This document shows positions 44,723 through 53,030 of a DNA stretch of 64,000 bases, piece by piece. The notes under the pieces were generated by a model. It had not been told where the DNA came from, ran no database searches, and saw only the letters and a list, made by a program, of their open reading frames with translations. Numbering within the stretch: position 1 is the first letter of the stretch; each line of letters starts with the position of its first letter. The stretch is taken from the NCBI RefSeq assembly GCF_003382365.1, contig NZ_QTSU01000001.1, positions 806,001-870,000 on the forward strand, given 5' to 3'. Source of the DNA: Lysobacter silvisoli (GTDB lineage Bacteria > Pseudomonadota > Gammaproteobacteria > Xanthomonadales > Xanthomonadaceae). A program made the position numbers and the translations under genes.

Positions 44723-44862
44723 TCCCGGCCGCCATCGCCGGAGCGGCGCTACGTTCCGGCGCCGCGCTGGGCGGCCTCGCGCCAGCCGGGTATGCGCCGA
44801 GCCCCCCGCCGGCCCGCGCGCACCGCTACCATCCGCATCGATCCCCTCAACGCAGGCGAGCG

Positions 44863-45285
44863 ATGGACCCCAAGACCCTGTTCCTTCCCGCCGCCGCGAT
44901 GGCGGCGCTGAGCCTGCTGGTCTGGCTGCGCCTGTATTGGGTGCGCATCGGCCAGATGCGCCGCGACCGCATCCATCCGCAGGCGGTGGCGACGTCGGCC
45001 CAGGCCGCGGCCAGGCTCACCCAGAGCACGGCGGCCGACAACTTCCGCAACCTGTTCGAGCTGCCGGTGCTGTTCTACCTGGCGCTGACCATGGCCGCGC
45101 TGACCCAGTTGGGCGACCGCACCGTACTGGCGCTGGCCTGGGCCTTCGTGGTCTTGCGCGTGCTGCACAGCCTGATCCATTGCGGCTACAACAAGGTGAT
45201 GCACCGCTTCCTGGCTTACGTCGCCGGTGCCCTGGTGTTGTGGGCGCTGTGGGGTTACCTGGCGTGGGGCCTGTTGCGCGCATGA
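44863..45285 (+). CDS. MAPEG family membrane protein
   Basis: A 140-residue protein with about four hydrophobic helices. NFRNLFELPVLFYLALTMAA is a MAPEG hallmark (Asn-Arg-Asn/Glu quinone and glutathione site region), followed by AFVVLRVLHSLIH. MAPEG proteins include membrane glutathione transferases; substrate unknown here. It follows sdhB by 140 bases on the same strand and may be cotranscribed. Confidence 0.86.
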   Translation: MDPKTLFLPAAAMAALSLLVWLRLYWVRIGQMRRDRIHPQAVATSAQAAARLTQSTAADNFRNLFELPVLFYLALTMAALTQLGDRTVLALAWAFVVLRVLHSLIHCGYNKVMHRFLAYVAGALVLWALWGYLAWGLLRA

Positions 45286-45344
45286 ACGGCGTATTCGTAG
45301 GGTTCGTTCCGCGTCAACGGCCACTGCCTCTGCGAGGCATCGAT

Positions 45345-46049
45345 ATGAGCATGGAGCCCATGACCCACCGTACCCCTGCGAGCCAGCCGCGCGCCTGTGG
45401 CGTTGCCAGGTTCTCGCTGTCGGCCGCGCTCGCGCTGGCATCGTTGTCCGCCGCTGCGGCCGAGCCGTCGGCCGAGTCGGTGGCGCTCGCACGCGACTAC
45501 GTGGTCAGCGCGCGCTTCGTCGATCTGCTCGACGGCATCGTCAACCGTTTCGCCAGCGAAGCCAATGTCGCCACCGATCCCAAAGACCTGGAGATGAAGC
45601 GGCGCGTGGTGCGCGACATGTCGCGCGAGGTCATGGCCGATTCGCTGGCGCGCTCGCTGGCCGCCGATACGCCGGTCGCGGTGCTGCGCGACGGCGTTGC
45701 CCATGCCAAGAGCGACATAGGCCGGATCGAGTTCGGCTGTCTGGCGGACATGGCCAAGGGGCCGGAGGGTTATCCCGCCTGCCTGGAATCCAAGACCGAC
45801 GAGGACCAGCGTTCGCGCATCCTGGCGCACAGCCAGACCGAGTCCGGCGTGGCGCTGATGACCAAGGTGCTGGAGAGTGATGCCATCGTCGATGCCCTGA
45901 ACGCCAGCACCCGCGACCTGGTCGCGCGCGATCCCGAAGTGGCCGCGCAGCTGGCCGACTACTGCGAGCGCAAGCCCGACGAGGGCATGTGCGGATACCG
46001 GGCCGAGGCGGCGGCTGAGACCGGCGGGAAGAGCGATGAGCGACGCTGA
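45345..46049 (+). CDS. Exported protein of unknown function in the sdh locus
   Basis: I recognise no family. The 234-residue product has an N-terminal export signal ([17 protein letters not shown] after a charged 24-residue lead), then a helix-rich soluble body with four Cys in the last two thirds (FGCLAD, YPACLE, DYCER and GMCGY). These could form two disulfides, consistent with the periplasm. GCGAGG lies 8 bases before ATG 45345. Its end overlaps sdhE by 14 bases, so translation may be coupled. Confidence 0.75.
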   Translation: MSMEPMTHRTPASQPRACGVARFSLSAALALASLSAAAAEPSAESVALARDYVVSARFVDLLDGIVNRFASEANVATDPKDLEMKRRVVRDMSREVMADSLARSLAADTPVAVLRDGVAHAKSDIGRIEFGCLADMAKGPEGYPACLESKTDEDQRSRILAHSQTESGVALMTKVLESDAIVDALNASTRDLVARDPEVAAQLADYCERKPDEGMCGYRAEAAAETGGKSDERR

Positions 46050-46296
46050 CGACACCGAGCTGCGCCGCCTGCGCTGGCGCAGCCGCCGCGGCATGCGCGA
46101 ACTGGACCAGTTGTTCGGCCGTTATCTCGACCGCGCCTGGGCGCAGGATTCCGAAGCCCAGCGCGGGGTTTTCCTACGTCTGCTGGATTGCGAGGACGAT
46201 AAGCTCTGGCGCTGGTTCATGGGCTACGAGGCCTGTCCCGATGCCGAGCTCGACGCGCTCATCCAACGCATCCGCGCCATGCCGGCCCCCGCCTAA
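46036..46296 (+). CDS. sdhE: Succinate dehydrogenase flavinylation factor SdhE
   Basis: An 86-residue SdhE/SDHAF2 homologue (formerly YgfY/CptB) that helps attach FAD to SdhA. The diagnostic RGMRELDQL with the conserved Arg-Gly motif lies at residues 15-23; a Leu- and Glu-rich C terminus with [10 protein letters not shown] also fits. It overlaps the unknown exported gene upstream and the ygfX-like gene downstream. Confidence 0.93.
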   Translation: MSDADDTELRRLRWRSRRGMRELDQLFGRYLDRAWAQDSEAQRGVFLRLLDCEDDKLWRWFMGYEACPDAELDALIQRIRAMPAPA

Positions 46297-46711
46297 GGCA
46301 CGCGAGGGCAGGCTTGACTGGCTGCCCTCGCGCGGCCTGGCCGCCGCGCTGGCCCTGATCGGCCTGCTCGCCGCCGTGGCCGTGCTGAACTGCGAGCTGC
46401 CGCGGCCCTGGGCCTGGCCGCTGGCCGCCGTTGCGGCGCTGTACGGCGCCTGGCTGGCGCGGCGCGAACTGCGCCGGCCGCCGCAAGCCCTGGTCGTGGC
46501 CGCGGGCCGATTCCATCTGGACGGCGTGGAGTTGTGCCAGCCGCGCCTGCACTGGCGCGGCCCTTTGGCCTGCCTGTCGTTCCGGCAGGGGCGCCGCCGC
46601 CGTTACCGGATCGGCTGGCCCGACGCCCTGGGCGCCACAGCGCGGCGTGAACTCCGGCTGGCTGCTTCGGTCATAACGCCTACGCCAGACCCGCGTTCGA
46701 TGGCACCATAG
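46241..46711 (+). CDS. ygfX: YgfX-like small membrane protein
   Basis: A 156-residue product resembling YgfX (CptA), which is usually encoded next to sdhE. Two hydrophobic helices ([20 protein letters not shown] and [15 protein letters not shown]) are followed by a small soluble domain ([20 protein letters not shown] and RRYRIGWPD). No ATG occurs near the usual N terminus; the annotated ATG 46241 overlaps sdhE by 56 bases, and a rare start near 46322 is possible. YgfX was once called a toxin, but a toxin-antitoxin role is doubtful. Confidence 0.7.
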   Translation: MPSSTRSSNASAPCRPPPKAREGRLDWLPSRGLAAALALIGLLAAVAVLNCELPRPWAWPLAAVAALYGAWLARRELRRPPQALVVAAGRFHLDGVELCQPRLHWRGPLACLSFRQGRRRRYRIGWPDALGATARRELRLAASVITPTPDPRSMAP

Positions 46712-46717
46712 CCGGAT

Positions 46718-47962
46718 ATGTTCAAACCCGTCCCCGTCGCCATCGGCCTGCGCTACCTGCGCGCCAAACGCCGCAACGGCTTCATCTCCTTCATCTCGCT
46801 GGCCTCGGTGCTGGGCATCGCACTGGGCGTGATCGCGCTCATCACCACCCTGGCGGTGATGAGCGGCTTCCAGCGCGAGATCCGCGACCGCATGCTGCAG
46901 ATGGCCGCCCACGCCACCGTCAGCGCCTACGGCGAGCCGCTGCTGGACTGGCAGCGCGCGGTGGACGTGGCGGTGGCCGACAAACGCGTCTCCGGCGCCG
47001 CGCCCTACGTGGAAAAAGAAGCCCTGCTGTCGGGCGCGCGCAATCAGCCGGCGATGGTGCGCGGCATCCTGCCCGAACAGGAGCGCAAGGTGTCGGTGCT
47101 GGCCGAGAAGATGGTGCAGGGTCGCCTGGAGGACCTGACCCCCGGCAGCTACAACATCGTGCTCGGCAAGGAGCTGGCGCTGTGGCTGGGCGTGGGCGTG
47201 GGCGATCACGTGGTGCTGATGACGTCCGACTTCCGCAGCACCCCGATGGGCGCGCTGCCGCAGCTCAAGCGCTTCACCGTCAGCGGCATCTTCGAGGCCG
47301 GCTACAACGAGTTCGACAAGGGTCTGGCCGTGGCCAACCTGCACGACATGCAGCGCGTGTTGCGCATGGGCGAGGGCGTCACCGGCGTGCGCCTGAAGCT
47401 GCACGACATGGACCGCGCCTGGGACGTGGCCCGCGACCTGGCGCTGAGCCTGGGCGGCCCGTATCAGGTCAGCGACTGGACCAGCGACAACGCCAACATG
47501 TTCCGCGCGCTGAAGATGGAAAAGACCATCATGGCGATCCTGCTGTCGCTGATCATCGCCATGGGCGCGTTCAACCTGGTGTCCTCGCAGGTCATGCTGG
47601 TCACCGACAAGCAGGCCGACATCGCGATCCTGCGCACCCTGGGTCTGACCCCGCGCGGGGTCATGCAGGTGTTCGTGGTTCAGGGCACCCTGATCGGCGT
47701 GATCGGCACCGTGCTGGGCGTGATCGGCGGCATCGCCCTGACCTTGAACCTGGAGCACATCCTCAAGGCCATCGAAACCGTGCTGGGCGTGCAATTGCTG
47801 CCCGAGGACGTCTACTACATCACCGGCCTGCCCACCGATCTGCAATCGAGCGACGTGATCGCGATCGCCGCGGTGGCCCTGGTCATGGCCTTTCTGGCCA
47901 CCATCTATCCCGCCTGGCGCGCCGCGCGCACGGCTCCGGCCGAGGCGCTGCGTTATGAGTAA
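46718..47962 (+). CDS. lolC: Lipoprotein-releasing ABC transporter permease (LolC/LolE family)
   Basis: A 414-residue permease of the Lol exporter, which lifts outer-membrane lipoproteins from the inner membrane. It has one N-terminal helix ([19 protein letters not shown]), a periplasmic domain of about 200 residues, and three C-terminal helices ([20 protein letters not shown] onward, with the coupling segment [16 protein letters not shown]). A single LolC/E-type gene with lolD suggests a LolF-like homodimer unless a partner lies elsewhere. It overlaps lolD by 8 bases. Confidence 0.92.
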   Translation: MFKPVPVAIGLRYLRAKRRNGFISFISLASVLGIALGVIALITTLAVMSGFQREIRDRMLQMAAHATVSAYGEPLLDWQRAVDVAVADKRVSGAAPYVEKEALLSGARNQPAMVRGILPEQERKVSVLAEKMVQGRLEDLTPGSYNIVLGKELALWLGVGVGDHVVLMTSDFRSTPMGALPQLKRFTVSGIFEAGYNEFDKGLAVANLHDMQRVLRMGEGVTGVRLKLHDMDRAWDVARDLALSLGGPYQVSDWTSDNANMFRALKMEKTIMAILLSLIIAMGAFNLVSSQVMLVTDKQADIAILRTLGLTPRGVMQVFVVQGTLIGVIGTVLGVIGGIALTLNLEHILKAIETVLGVQLLPEDVYYITGLPTDLQSSDVIAIAAVALVMAFLATIYPAWRAARTAPAEALRYE

Positions 47963-48686
47963 GGCTACCGACGCGGCGCCTGCGACCGACACCGACGGCG
48001 CGGTGATCCAGTGCACCGGCCTGGGCATGACCTATGCCGAAGGCAAAATGCGCACGCCGGTGTTCGACGGCCTGGATTTCGCCGTGCAGCGCGGCGAAAC
48101 CGTGGCTATTCTCGGCGCCTCCGGCGCGGGCAAGAGCACCTTGCTGCACCTGCTGGGCGGCCTGGACACGCCCACCGCGGGTGAGGTCTTCGTGGCCGGG
48201 CAGCGCATGAGCGCGCTGTCGGACGCCGCGCGCGGCGCCTTGCGCAACCGCGCGCTGGGCTTCGTCTACCAGTTCCACCACCTGCTGCCCGAGTTCACCG
48301 CGTTGGAGAACGTGATGATGCCGGTGCTGCTGGCCGGCACCGCGGTGCCCGAGGCCAGCCGCCGCGCCCAGGCGCTGCTGGAATCGGTGGGCCTGGGCCA
48401 CCGCCTGGCGCACAAGCCCGGCGAACTGTCGGGCGGCGAACGCCAGCGCGCCGCGGTCGCGCGCGCGCTGGTCAACCAGCCCGCCTGCGTGCTCGGCGAC
48501 GAGCCCACCGGCAACCTCGACGAGAAGACCGCCGCCACCGTGTTCGAGCTGATGCTGGGTTTGAACCGGGAGCAGGGCACCAGCCTGGTCCTGGTCACCC
48601 ACGACCGCCGCCTCGCGCGCCGCTTGGACCGCGTGCTGGAACTGCACGAAGGCCGGTTGCGGCAGCTGGCGCAGTCGGAAGTTTGA
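47955..48686 (+). CDS. lolD: Lipoprotein-releasing system ATPase
   Basis: A 243-residue ABC ATPase with Walker [10 protein letters not shown], the Q-loop [12 protein letters not shown] specific to LolD, signature [15 protein letters not shown] and Walker [12 protein letters not shown]. Its start overlaps lolC by 8 bases, consistent with a joint operon and coupling. A REP-like copy follows at about 48727. Confidence 0.94.
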   Translation: MSKATDAAPATDTDGAVIQCTGLGMTYAEGKMRTPVFDGLDFAVQRGETVAILGASGAGKSTLLHLLGGLDTPTAGEVFVAGQRMSALSDAARGALRNRALGFVYQFHHLLPEFTALENVMMPVLLAGTAVPEASRRAQALLESVGLGHRLAHKPGELSGGERQRAAVARALVNQPACVLGDEPTGNLDEKTAATVFELMLGLNREQGTSLVLVTHDRRLARRLDRVLELHEGRLRQLAQSEV

Positions 48687-48726
48687 GCGACCTCACACGA
48701 TCCGCCACCGATAGCGGAGGCGGCTT

Positions 48727-48755
48727 TGGGGTAGGAGCGGCGTTAGCCGCGACCG
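48727..48755. repeat. Single REP-like palindrome
   Basis: One forward copy (GGGTAGGAGCGGC-GTTA-GCCGCGACC) between lolD and the convergent unknown gene. Confidence 0.75.
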
Positions 48756-48797
48756 CGCAACTTCGATGACGACAAGCGCGCCGACCTGGCGCGCTCG

Positions 48798-49235
48798 TCA
48801 ATCCCAATAGATCGTGTACACCCGGTAGCCCTCGGGCGGCTCAGGCGACGCGGCATGCTTGCCGTAAGGCCAGCCTTCGCTGATGCCGTCCGATTCCAGC
48901 CCTTCGATCCAGCTGTCGGCTACTTCCGGCGGCGCGCTGGAATACACGTGCACGTTCTCGGCCGCCGGCCACAGCTCGTCGTCGTCCAGCGCCTCGCCCC
49001 ATTCCTGATGCAGGCCCACATATATGCCTTGCACATCGGCGCGTGCCTCAATGGCCTTGAGGCGCGCATACAGCTCGCGTAGCGGCGGCCGCCCGTAGCC
49101 CCATTGGTTCGGCGCGATCGAATCCTCCTGGTCGTTCTGGCTGAAGTACTGATCCAGAGTGACCAGCGGGAAATGGTCCGGGTCCTGATCGTCCAGGTCG
49201 CGCAGCAGGGCTAGTAGTTCGTTGCGGCTGGTCAT
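48798..49235 (-). CDS. Acidic cytosolic protein of unknown function
   Basis: No family recognised with confidence. The 145-residue protein lacks a signal peptide and is rich in Asp, Glu, Trp and Tyr. AAGGA lies 8 bases before ATG 49235 (MTSRNELLALLRDLDDQDP). Segments such as QWGYGRPPLRELYARLKAIE and DVQGIYVGLHQEW suggest a compact mixed fold. It could be a small immunity-like or SMI1-type protein, but this is a guess. It sits on the opposite strand between lolD and comEC, with normal base use. Confidence 0.65.
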   Translation of the reverse strand: MTSRNELLALLRDLDDQDPDHFPLVTLDQYFSQNDQEDSIAPNQWGYGRPPLRELYARLKAIEARADVQGIYVGLHQEWGEALDDDELWPAAENVHVYSSAPPEVADSWIEGLESDGISEGWPYGKHAASPEPPEGYRVYTIYWD

Positions 49236-49467
49236 TGACGGTCCTTGCGCGGAGGGGTGTGACGCGGCGGAAGTGGGTGGGTGTGACGGGTCGATCTTAG
49301 TGCGTGTCGCGTCTATTCGCTCCAGCGCCCGCGATCTTCTCGGCGGGCCCGCGGCGAATTGCACTACGCCAACATCAGGACATTCCTACATCGCCACCGC
49401 GGCAAGCCCGATGCCGCGCAGACCCTGCTGCCGCGAAGCTGATGCCATCTCCGCAGCAAGCGCAGGC

Positions 49468-51861
49468 ATGGCCAACGCCCCACCAAATCCGCCGTTCGCT
49501 CCTCTAGGCCCCGCGGTCGCCGCAGCCGCGCTGCTGGGCGCCGTCGCCGGCCTGAGCGTGCCGCAGCTGTGGCCGGTGCCGGCCTTGCTGGCGTTGCTGC
49601 TCAGCGCACTGACGCTGTGGTGGCGCAGTCGCCGCAGCGTTCGCCTTTTGGGTGCGTTGATCCTGGGTTTCGCCTGGGCCGGTCTGCACGCGGCATATGC
49701 CTTATCGCTGCAGCTGCCGACCGATTGGGGGCGTAGACCGATCGAAGTAGCGGGGCGCATCGTCGACCTGCCGGTGCACGAGCCGCGGCGCACGGTGTTC
49801 CTGTTCCGCGTCGACGACGACGCCACGCAATCCAACGCCCTGCGCGGCCGCGAGCTGCGCCTGTCCTGGTACAGCGAGGATCGCGCCGCACGCGCGCGCC
49901 TGCGCGCCGGCCAGGCCTGGCGCTGGCAGGCGCGCCTGCGCGCACCGCGCGGTCTGCGCAACCCTGGCGTCGGCGATGCCGAGAAGTACGCGCTGATGCA
50001 GGGCCTCACCGCCACTGGCGTTCTGTTTGCGCCTGAGCGCGGCAGCTTGCTGACGCCCGCGAGCGGACTGCAAGCGCTGCGCGAACGTCTGTCAGGCCGC
50101 ATCGCCGAGTCGGTCGTGGCGCCGTCTTCGCGCTTCGTGCGTGCACTGGCGCTAGGCGACACGCGGGCGCTGGACGACCGCGACTGGGAGCTGCTGCGCG
50201 CCAACGGCCTGACCCACCTGATCGCGATCTCCGGTTTTCACGTTGGCCTGGTCGCGGGCTTCTTCGCCTTGCTTGCGCGCGGGCTGTGGTGGGTCTGGCC
50301 GGCGTTGGGCCGGCAGGTACCCAGACCGATGGGCGCAGCTACGGCGGCAGCGATAGGCGCCTTGCTGTATGCGGCGCTGGCCGGCTTCGCCCTGCCGACC
50401 GTGCGCACCTTGCTGATGATCGCGGTGGTGGCCGGTTTGCGCCTGTCGCGTCGCCGCTTCGATGGCGCCGCGACGCTGGCGCTGGTCGCGCTGGCGGTAT
50501 GGCTGGTCGATCCCCTGGCCCTGCTGGGCGCGGGCTTCTGGCTGAGTTTCCTGGGCGTGGCCTGGCTGATGTGGTGCCTGCCGCACGGCGCAGGCCAGCG
50601 CTCGCTCCTGCGCGACTTCCTGTCGGCGCAAGGCGTGGCCACGCTGGGTTTGCTGCCGCTGTGCGCGGCGTTGTTCGGCCAGGCTTCGCTGGCAGGCCCG
50701 TTCGCGAACCTGATCGCGGTGCCATGGTGGAGCCTGGTGGTGGTGCCGCTGGCGTTGCTGGGCACCGGTCTGGAGTTGCTGCACGCAGGATGGGGCAGTG
50801 CCGTCTGGCGTTTGGCCGCGTGGTGCTTCGATGCGAGCTGGCCGTTGTTCGAGCATCTGGGGTCGGGCCGGCTGGCGCTGTGGTGGCTGCCGGAGCCGCG
50901 CTGGTTCGCGCTGCCGTTGGCATTGCTGGGTGCGTTCTGGCTGCTGCTGCCGCGCGGCACGCCGGGCAAGCCGCTGGCGGCGTTGCTGTGGCTACCCCTG
51001 TTATGGCCGGACCGCGACCTGCCCGTGCCGGGGCAGGTGGAGCTGAACGTCATCGACGTAGGGCAGGGCTTGTCGGTGCACGTGCGCACCGCCCGTCACG
51101 AGCTGCTCTACGACTTCGGCCCCGCCGCGCCCGAGGGCTACGACGCTGGCGAGCGCGCGGTGGTGCCTGCCTTGCGCGCCTTGGGCGTGCGCAGCCTGGA
51201 TCGCGTGGTGCTCAGCCACGGCGACAACGACCATGCCGGCGGATTGCAGGCGGTGTTGCGCGCCTATCCGGCCCGGCAGCGGTCCGCGCCCGAGGGCGTG
51301 GGCCTGACCGGCCTGCGGCCCTGTGTGGCCGGCGAGGCCTGGACCTGGGATGGCGTGCGTTTCCGCTTCCTGCACCCGCCGCCGTACTTTCCCTACCTGC
51401 GCAACGAATCCAGCTGCGTGCTGCGCATCGAGACCGACCGGGGCGCGGTGCTGCTGACCGGCGACATCGGCCAGATCGTCGAGCGCGATCTGGTCCGCCG
51501 CGCGCGCGAGCGCGGCGGCGGCGCCCTGCGCGCCGAGGTGGTGCTGGTGGCCCACCACGGCAGCCGCGGCTCCTCCGATCCGGCCTTCGTCGCCGCCACC
51601 GGCGCCCGCCACGCGCTGGTGTCCAGCGGCTACGGCAACCGCTATGGCCACCCCAAGCCGCAGGTGCTGGCGCGCTGGCGGGCGGCCGGCGCGCGGACCT
51701 GGGACACCGCCCAGGCCGGCGCGCTGCGCCTGCGCCTGGGGCCGCCGATCGCGGCCGGCACGGTCCGGGTGGAAACGCGACGCCAGGCACATCCGAGGCT
51801 GTGGGACGCGGCCCGGCGGACCGGGGCCGCACCGGCTGGGCTATCCTATCGGCCGGAATGA
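49468..51861 (+). CDS. comEC: ComEC/Rec2 family competence protein
   Basis: A 797-residue inner-membrane channel for DNA uptake. An N-terminal DUF4131-type region with an OB-like fold precedes the competence domain (GLTHLIAISGFHVGLVAGFF and about eight further helices). A C-terminal metallo-beta-lactamase domain from about residue 525 has NVIDVGQGLSVHV, LSHGDNDHAGG, LLTGDIG and VAHHGSRGSSD. ATG 49468 is my choice (MANAPPNPPF); the frame is open to 49222 and ATG 49411 is an alternative. Presence implies possible natural competence, though the other com genes are not here. Confidence 0.92.
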   Translation: MANAPPNPPFAPLGPAVAAAALLGAVAGLSVPQLWPVPALLALLLSALTLWWRSRRSVRLLGALILGFAWAGLHAAYALSLQLPTDWGRRPIEVAGRIVDLPVHEPRRTVFLFRVDDDATQSNALRGRELRLSWYSEDRAARARLRAGQAWRWQARLRAPRGLRNPGVGDAEKYALMQGLTATGVLFAPERGSLLTPASGLQALRERLSGRIAESVVAPSSRFVRALALGDTRALDDRDWELLRANGLTHLIAISGFHVGLVAGFFALLARGLWWVWPALGRQVPRPMGAATAAAIGALLYAALAGFALPTVRTLLMIAVVAGLRLSRRRFDGAATLALVALAVWLVDPLALLGAGFWLSFLGVAWLMWCLPHGAGQRSLLRDFLSAQGVATLGLLPLCAALFGQASLAGPFANLIAVPWWSLVVVPLALLGTGLELLHAGWGSAVWRLAAWCFDASWPLFEHLGSGRLALWWLPEPRWFALPLALLGAFWLLLPRGTPGKPLAALLWLPLLWPDRDLPVPGQVELNVIDVGQGLSVHVRTARHELLYDFGPAAPEGYDAGERAVVPALRALGVRSLDRVVLSHGDNDHAGGLQAVLRAYPARQRSAPEGVGLTGLRPCVAGEAWTWDGVRFRFLHPPPYFPYLRNESSCVLRIETDRGAVLLTGDIGQIVERDLVRRARERGGGALRAEVVLVAHHGSRGSSDPAFVAATGARHALVSSGYGNRYGHPKPQVLARWRAAGARTWDTAQAGALRLRLGPPIAAGTVRVETRRQAHPRLWDAARRTGAAPAGLSYRPE

Positions 51862-51888
51862 GGCGGCCGTTGGGCCGGAGGTTCGCGA

Positions 51889-52569
51889 GTGCTGGAACTG
51901 GTCAAGGCCGGCGGTTGGCCGATGATCCCGCTGTTGCTGCTGTCGGCCATCGCGCTGGCGATCATCATCGAGCGGCTATGGACCCTGCGGCGCAAGGCGG
52001 TGCTGCCGCCCGACCTGGGCAAGGAAGTCCGCGCCTGGGCCAGCCGCGGCAAGCTGGACCCGGCCCACATCGAGTCCCTGCGCGCCACCTCGCCGCTGGG
52101 CGCGCTGCTGGCCGCCGCGCTGGACGTGCGCGGCCGTCCGCGCGAGGAGATCCGCGAGCGCATCGAGGACGTGGGCCGCCATCTGGTCCACCGCATGGAG
52201 CGCTACCTCAACACCTTGGGCACGATCTCCGCCGCCGGCCCGTTGCTGGGCCTGTTCGGCACCGTGGTCGGCATGATCAAGATGTTCATGGTGATCGGCA
52301 AAAGCGGCATAGGCGACGTCAACGAACTCGCCGGCGGCATCGGCTACGCGCTGATCTGCACCGCCACCGGCATGATCGTGGCGGTGCCGGCGCTGGTCGC
52401 GCACCGCTGGTTCCGCGGCCGCATCGCCGAGTACATCGTGGCCATGGAGCACGAGGCGATCCAGTTGCTCGACACCCTGGACACGCGCCCGCTGGCGCGT
52501 CCGGCCGCCGCCAACCCGGCCGCCGCCGGCAGCGCGCCGCCGCCGGCGCAACCGCAGGCCGCGGGCTGA
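51889..52569 (+). CDS. exbB: MotA/TolQ/ExbB proton channel family protein
   Basis: A 226-residue inner-membrane proton-channel subunit with three hydrophobic helices; TISAAGPLLGLFGTVVGMIK is the diagnostic block and GYALICTATGMIVAVPALVAH contains the last helix. The GTG start at 51889 is supported by GGAGG 6 bases before it. It is followed by exbD but no tonB or tolA, so the target envelope protein is not shown. The C-terminal tail is Ala/Pro-rich. Confidence 0.9.
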   Translation: MLELVKAGGWPMIPLLLLSAIALAIIIERLWTLRRKAVLPPDLGKEVRAWASRGKLDPAHIESLRATSPLGALLAAALDVRGRPREEIRERIEDVGRHLVHRMERYLNTLGTISAAGPLLGLFGTVVGMIKMFMVIGKSGIGDVNELAGGIGYALICTATGMIVAVPALVAHRWFRGRIAEYIVAMEHEAIQLLDTLDTRPLARPAAANPAAAGSAPPPAQPQAAG

Positions 52570-52586
52570 GACGGGGCGGGCAGGGC

Positions 52587-53030
52587 ATGCGCATCCGCGA
52601 CCACCGCGCCGACGACGAACCGGAGATCAACCTGGTCCCGTTGATCGACGTGATCCTGGTGCTGATCATCTTCTTCGTGGTCACCGCCACCTTCGACGCG
52701 CGTTCGGTGCTGAAGCTGGAGCTGCCGCGCGCCAGCGGCGAGCCGTCCAGCGACACCTCCAAGGCGCTGATCGTGCTGGTCAACGCCGAGGGCCGCTATT
52801 TCGTCGACGACCGCGAAGTGCTGCGCGACGATCTGCAATCGCTGAAGACCACCATCGCCGAAGTCGCCGGCAGCGACCGCGACCGCCAAGTGCTGCTGCG
52901 CGCCGATGCGCGCACGCCGTACCAGGCCGTGGTCACCGTCTACGACGCGCTGGGCCAGCTCGGCTTCCGCCGCATCATGAGCGCGACCGCGCCGCCCACC
53001 GGCGCCGGCGGCAGCGAGGGCCTGCGGTGA
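52587..53030 (+). CDS. exbD: ExbD/TolR family biopolymer transport protein
   Basis: A 147-residue protein with one helix (INLVPLIDVILVLIIFFVVT) that contains the conserved membrane Asp used by ExbD/TolR for proton movement (near residue 22), followed by a periplasmic domain with RALVTV-like RTPYQAVVTVYDALGQLG. Its stop overlaps the msbA start by 4 bases, a rare direct coupling to a lipid flippase gene. Confidence 0.93.
   Translation: MRIRDHRADDEPEINLVPLIDVILVLIIFFVVTATFDARSVLKLELPRASGEPSSDTSKALIVLVNAEGRYFVDDREVLRDDLQSLKTTIAEVAGSDRDRQVLLRADARTPYQAVVTVYDALGQLGFRRIMSATAPPTGAGGSEGLR

Noticed and set aside
46036-46711. sdhE and ygfX-like as a toxin-antitoxin pair
   Set aside because: The older CptAB interpretation conflicts with the established flavinylation role of SdhE and with its placement in the sdh locus.
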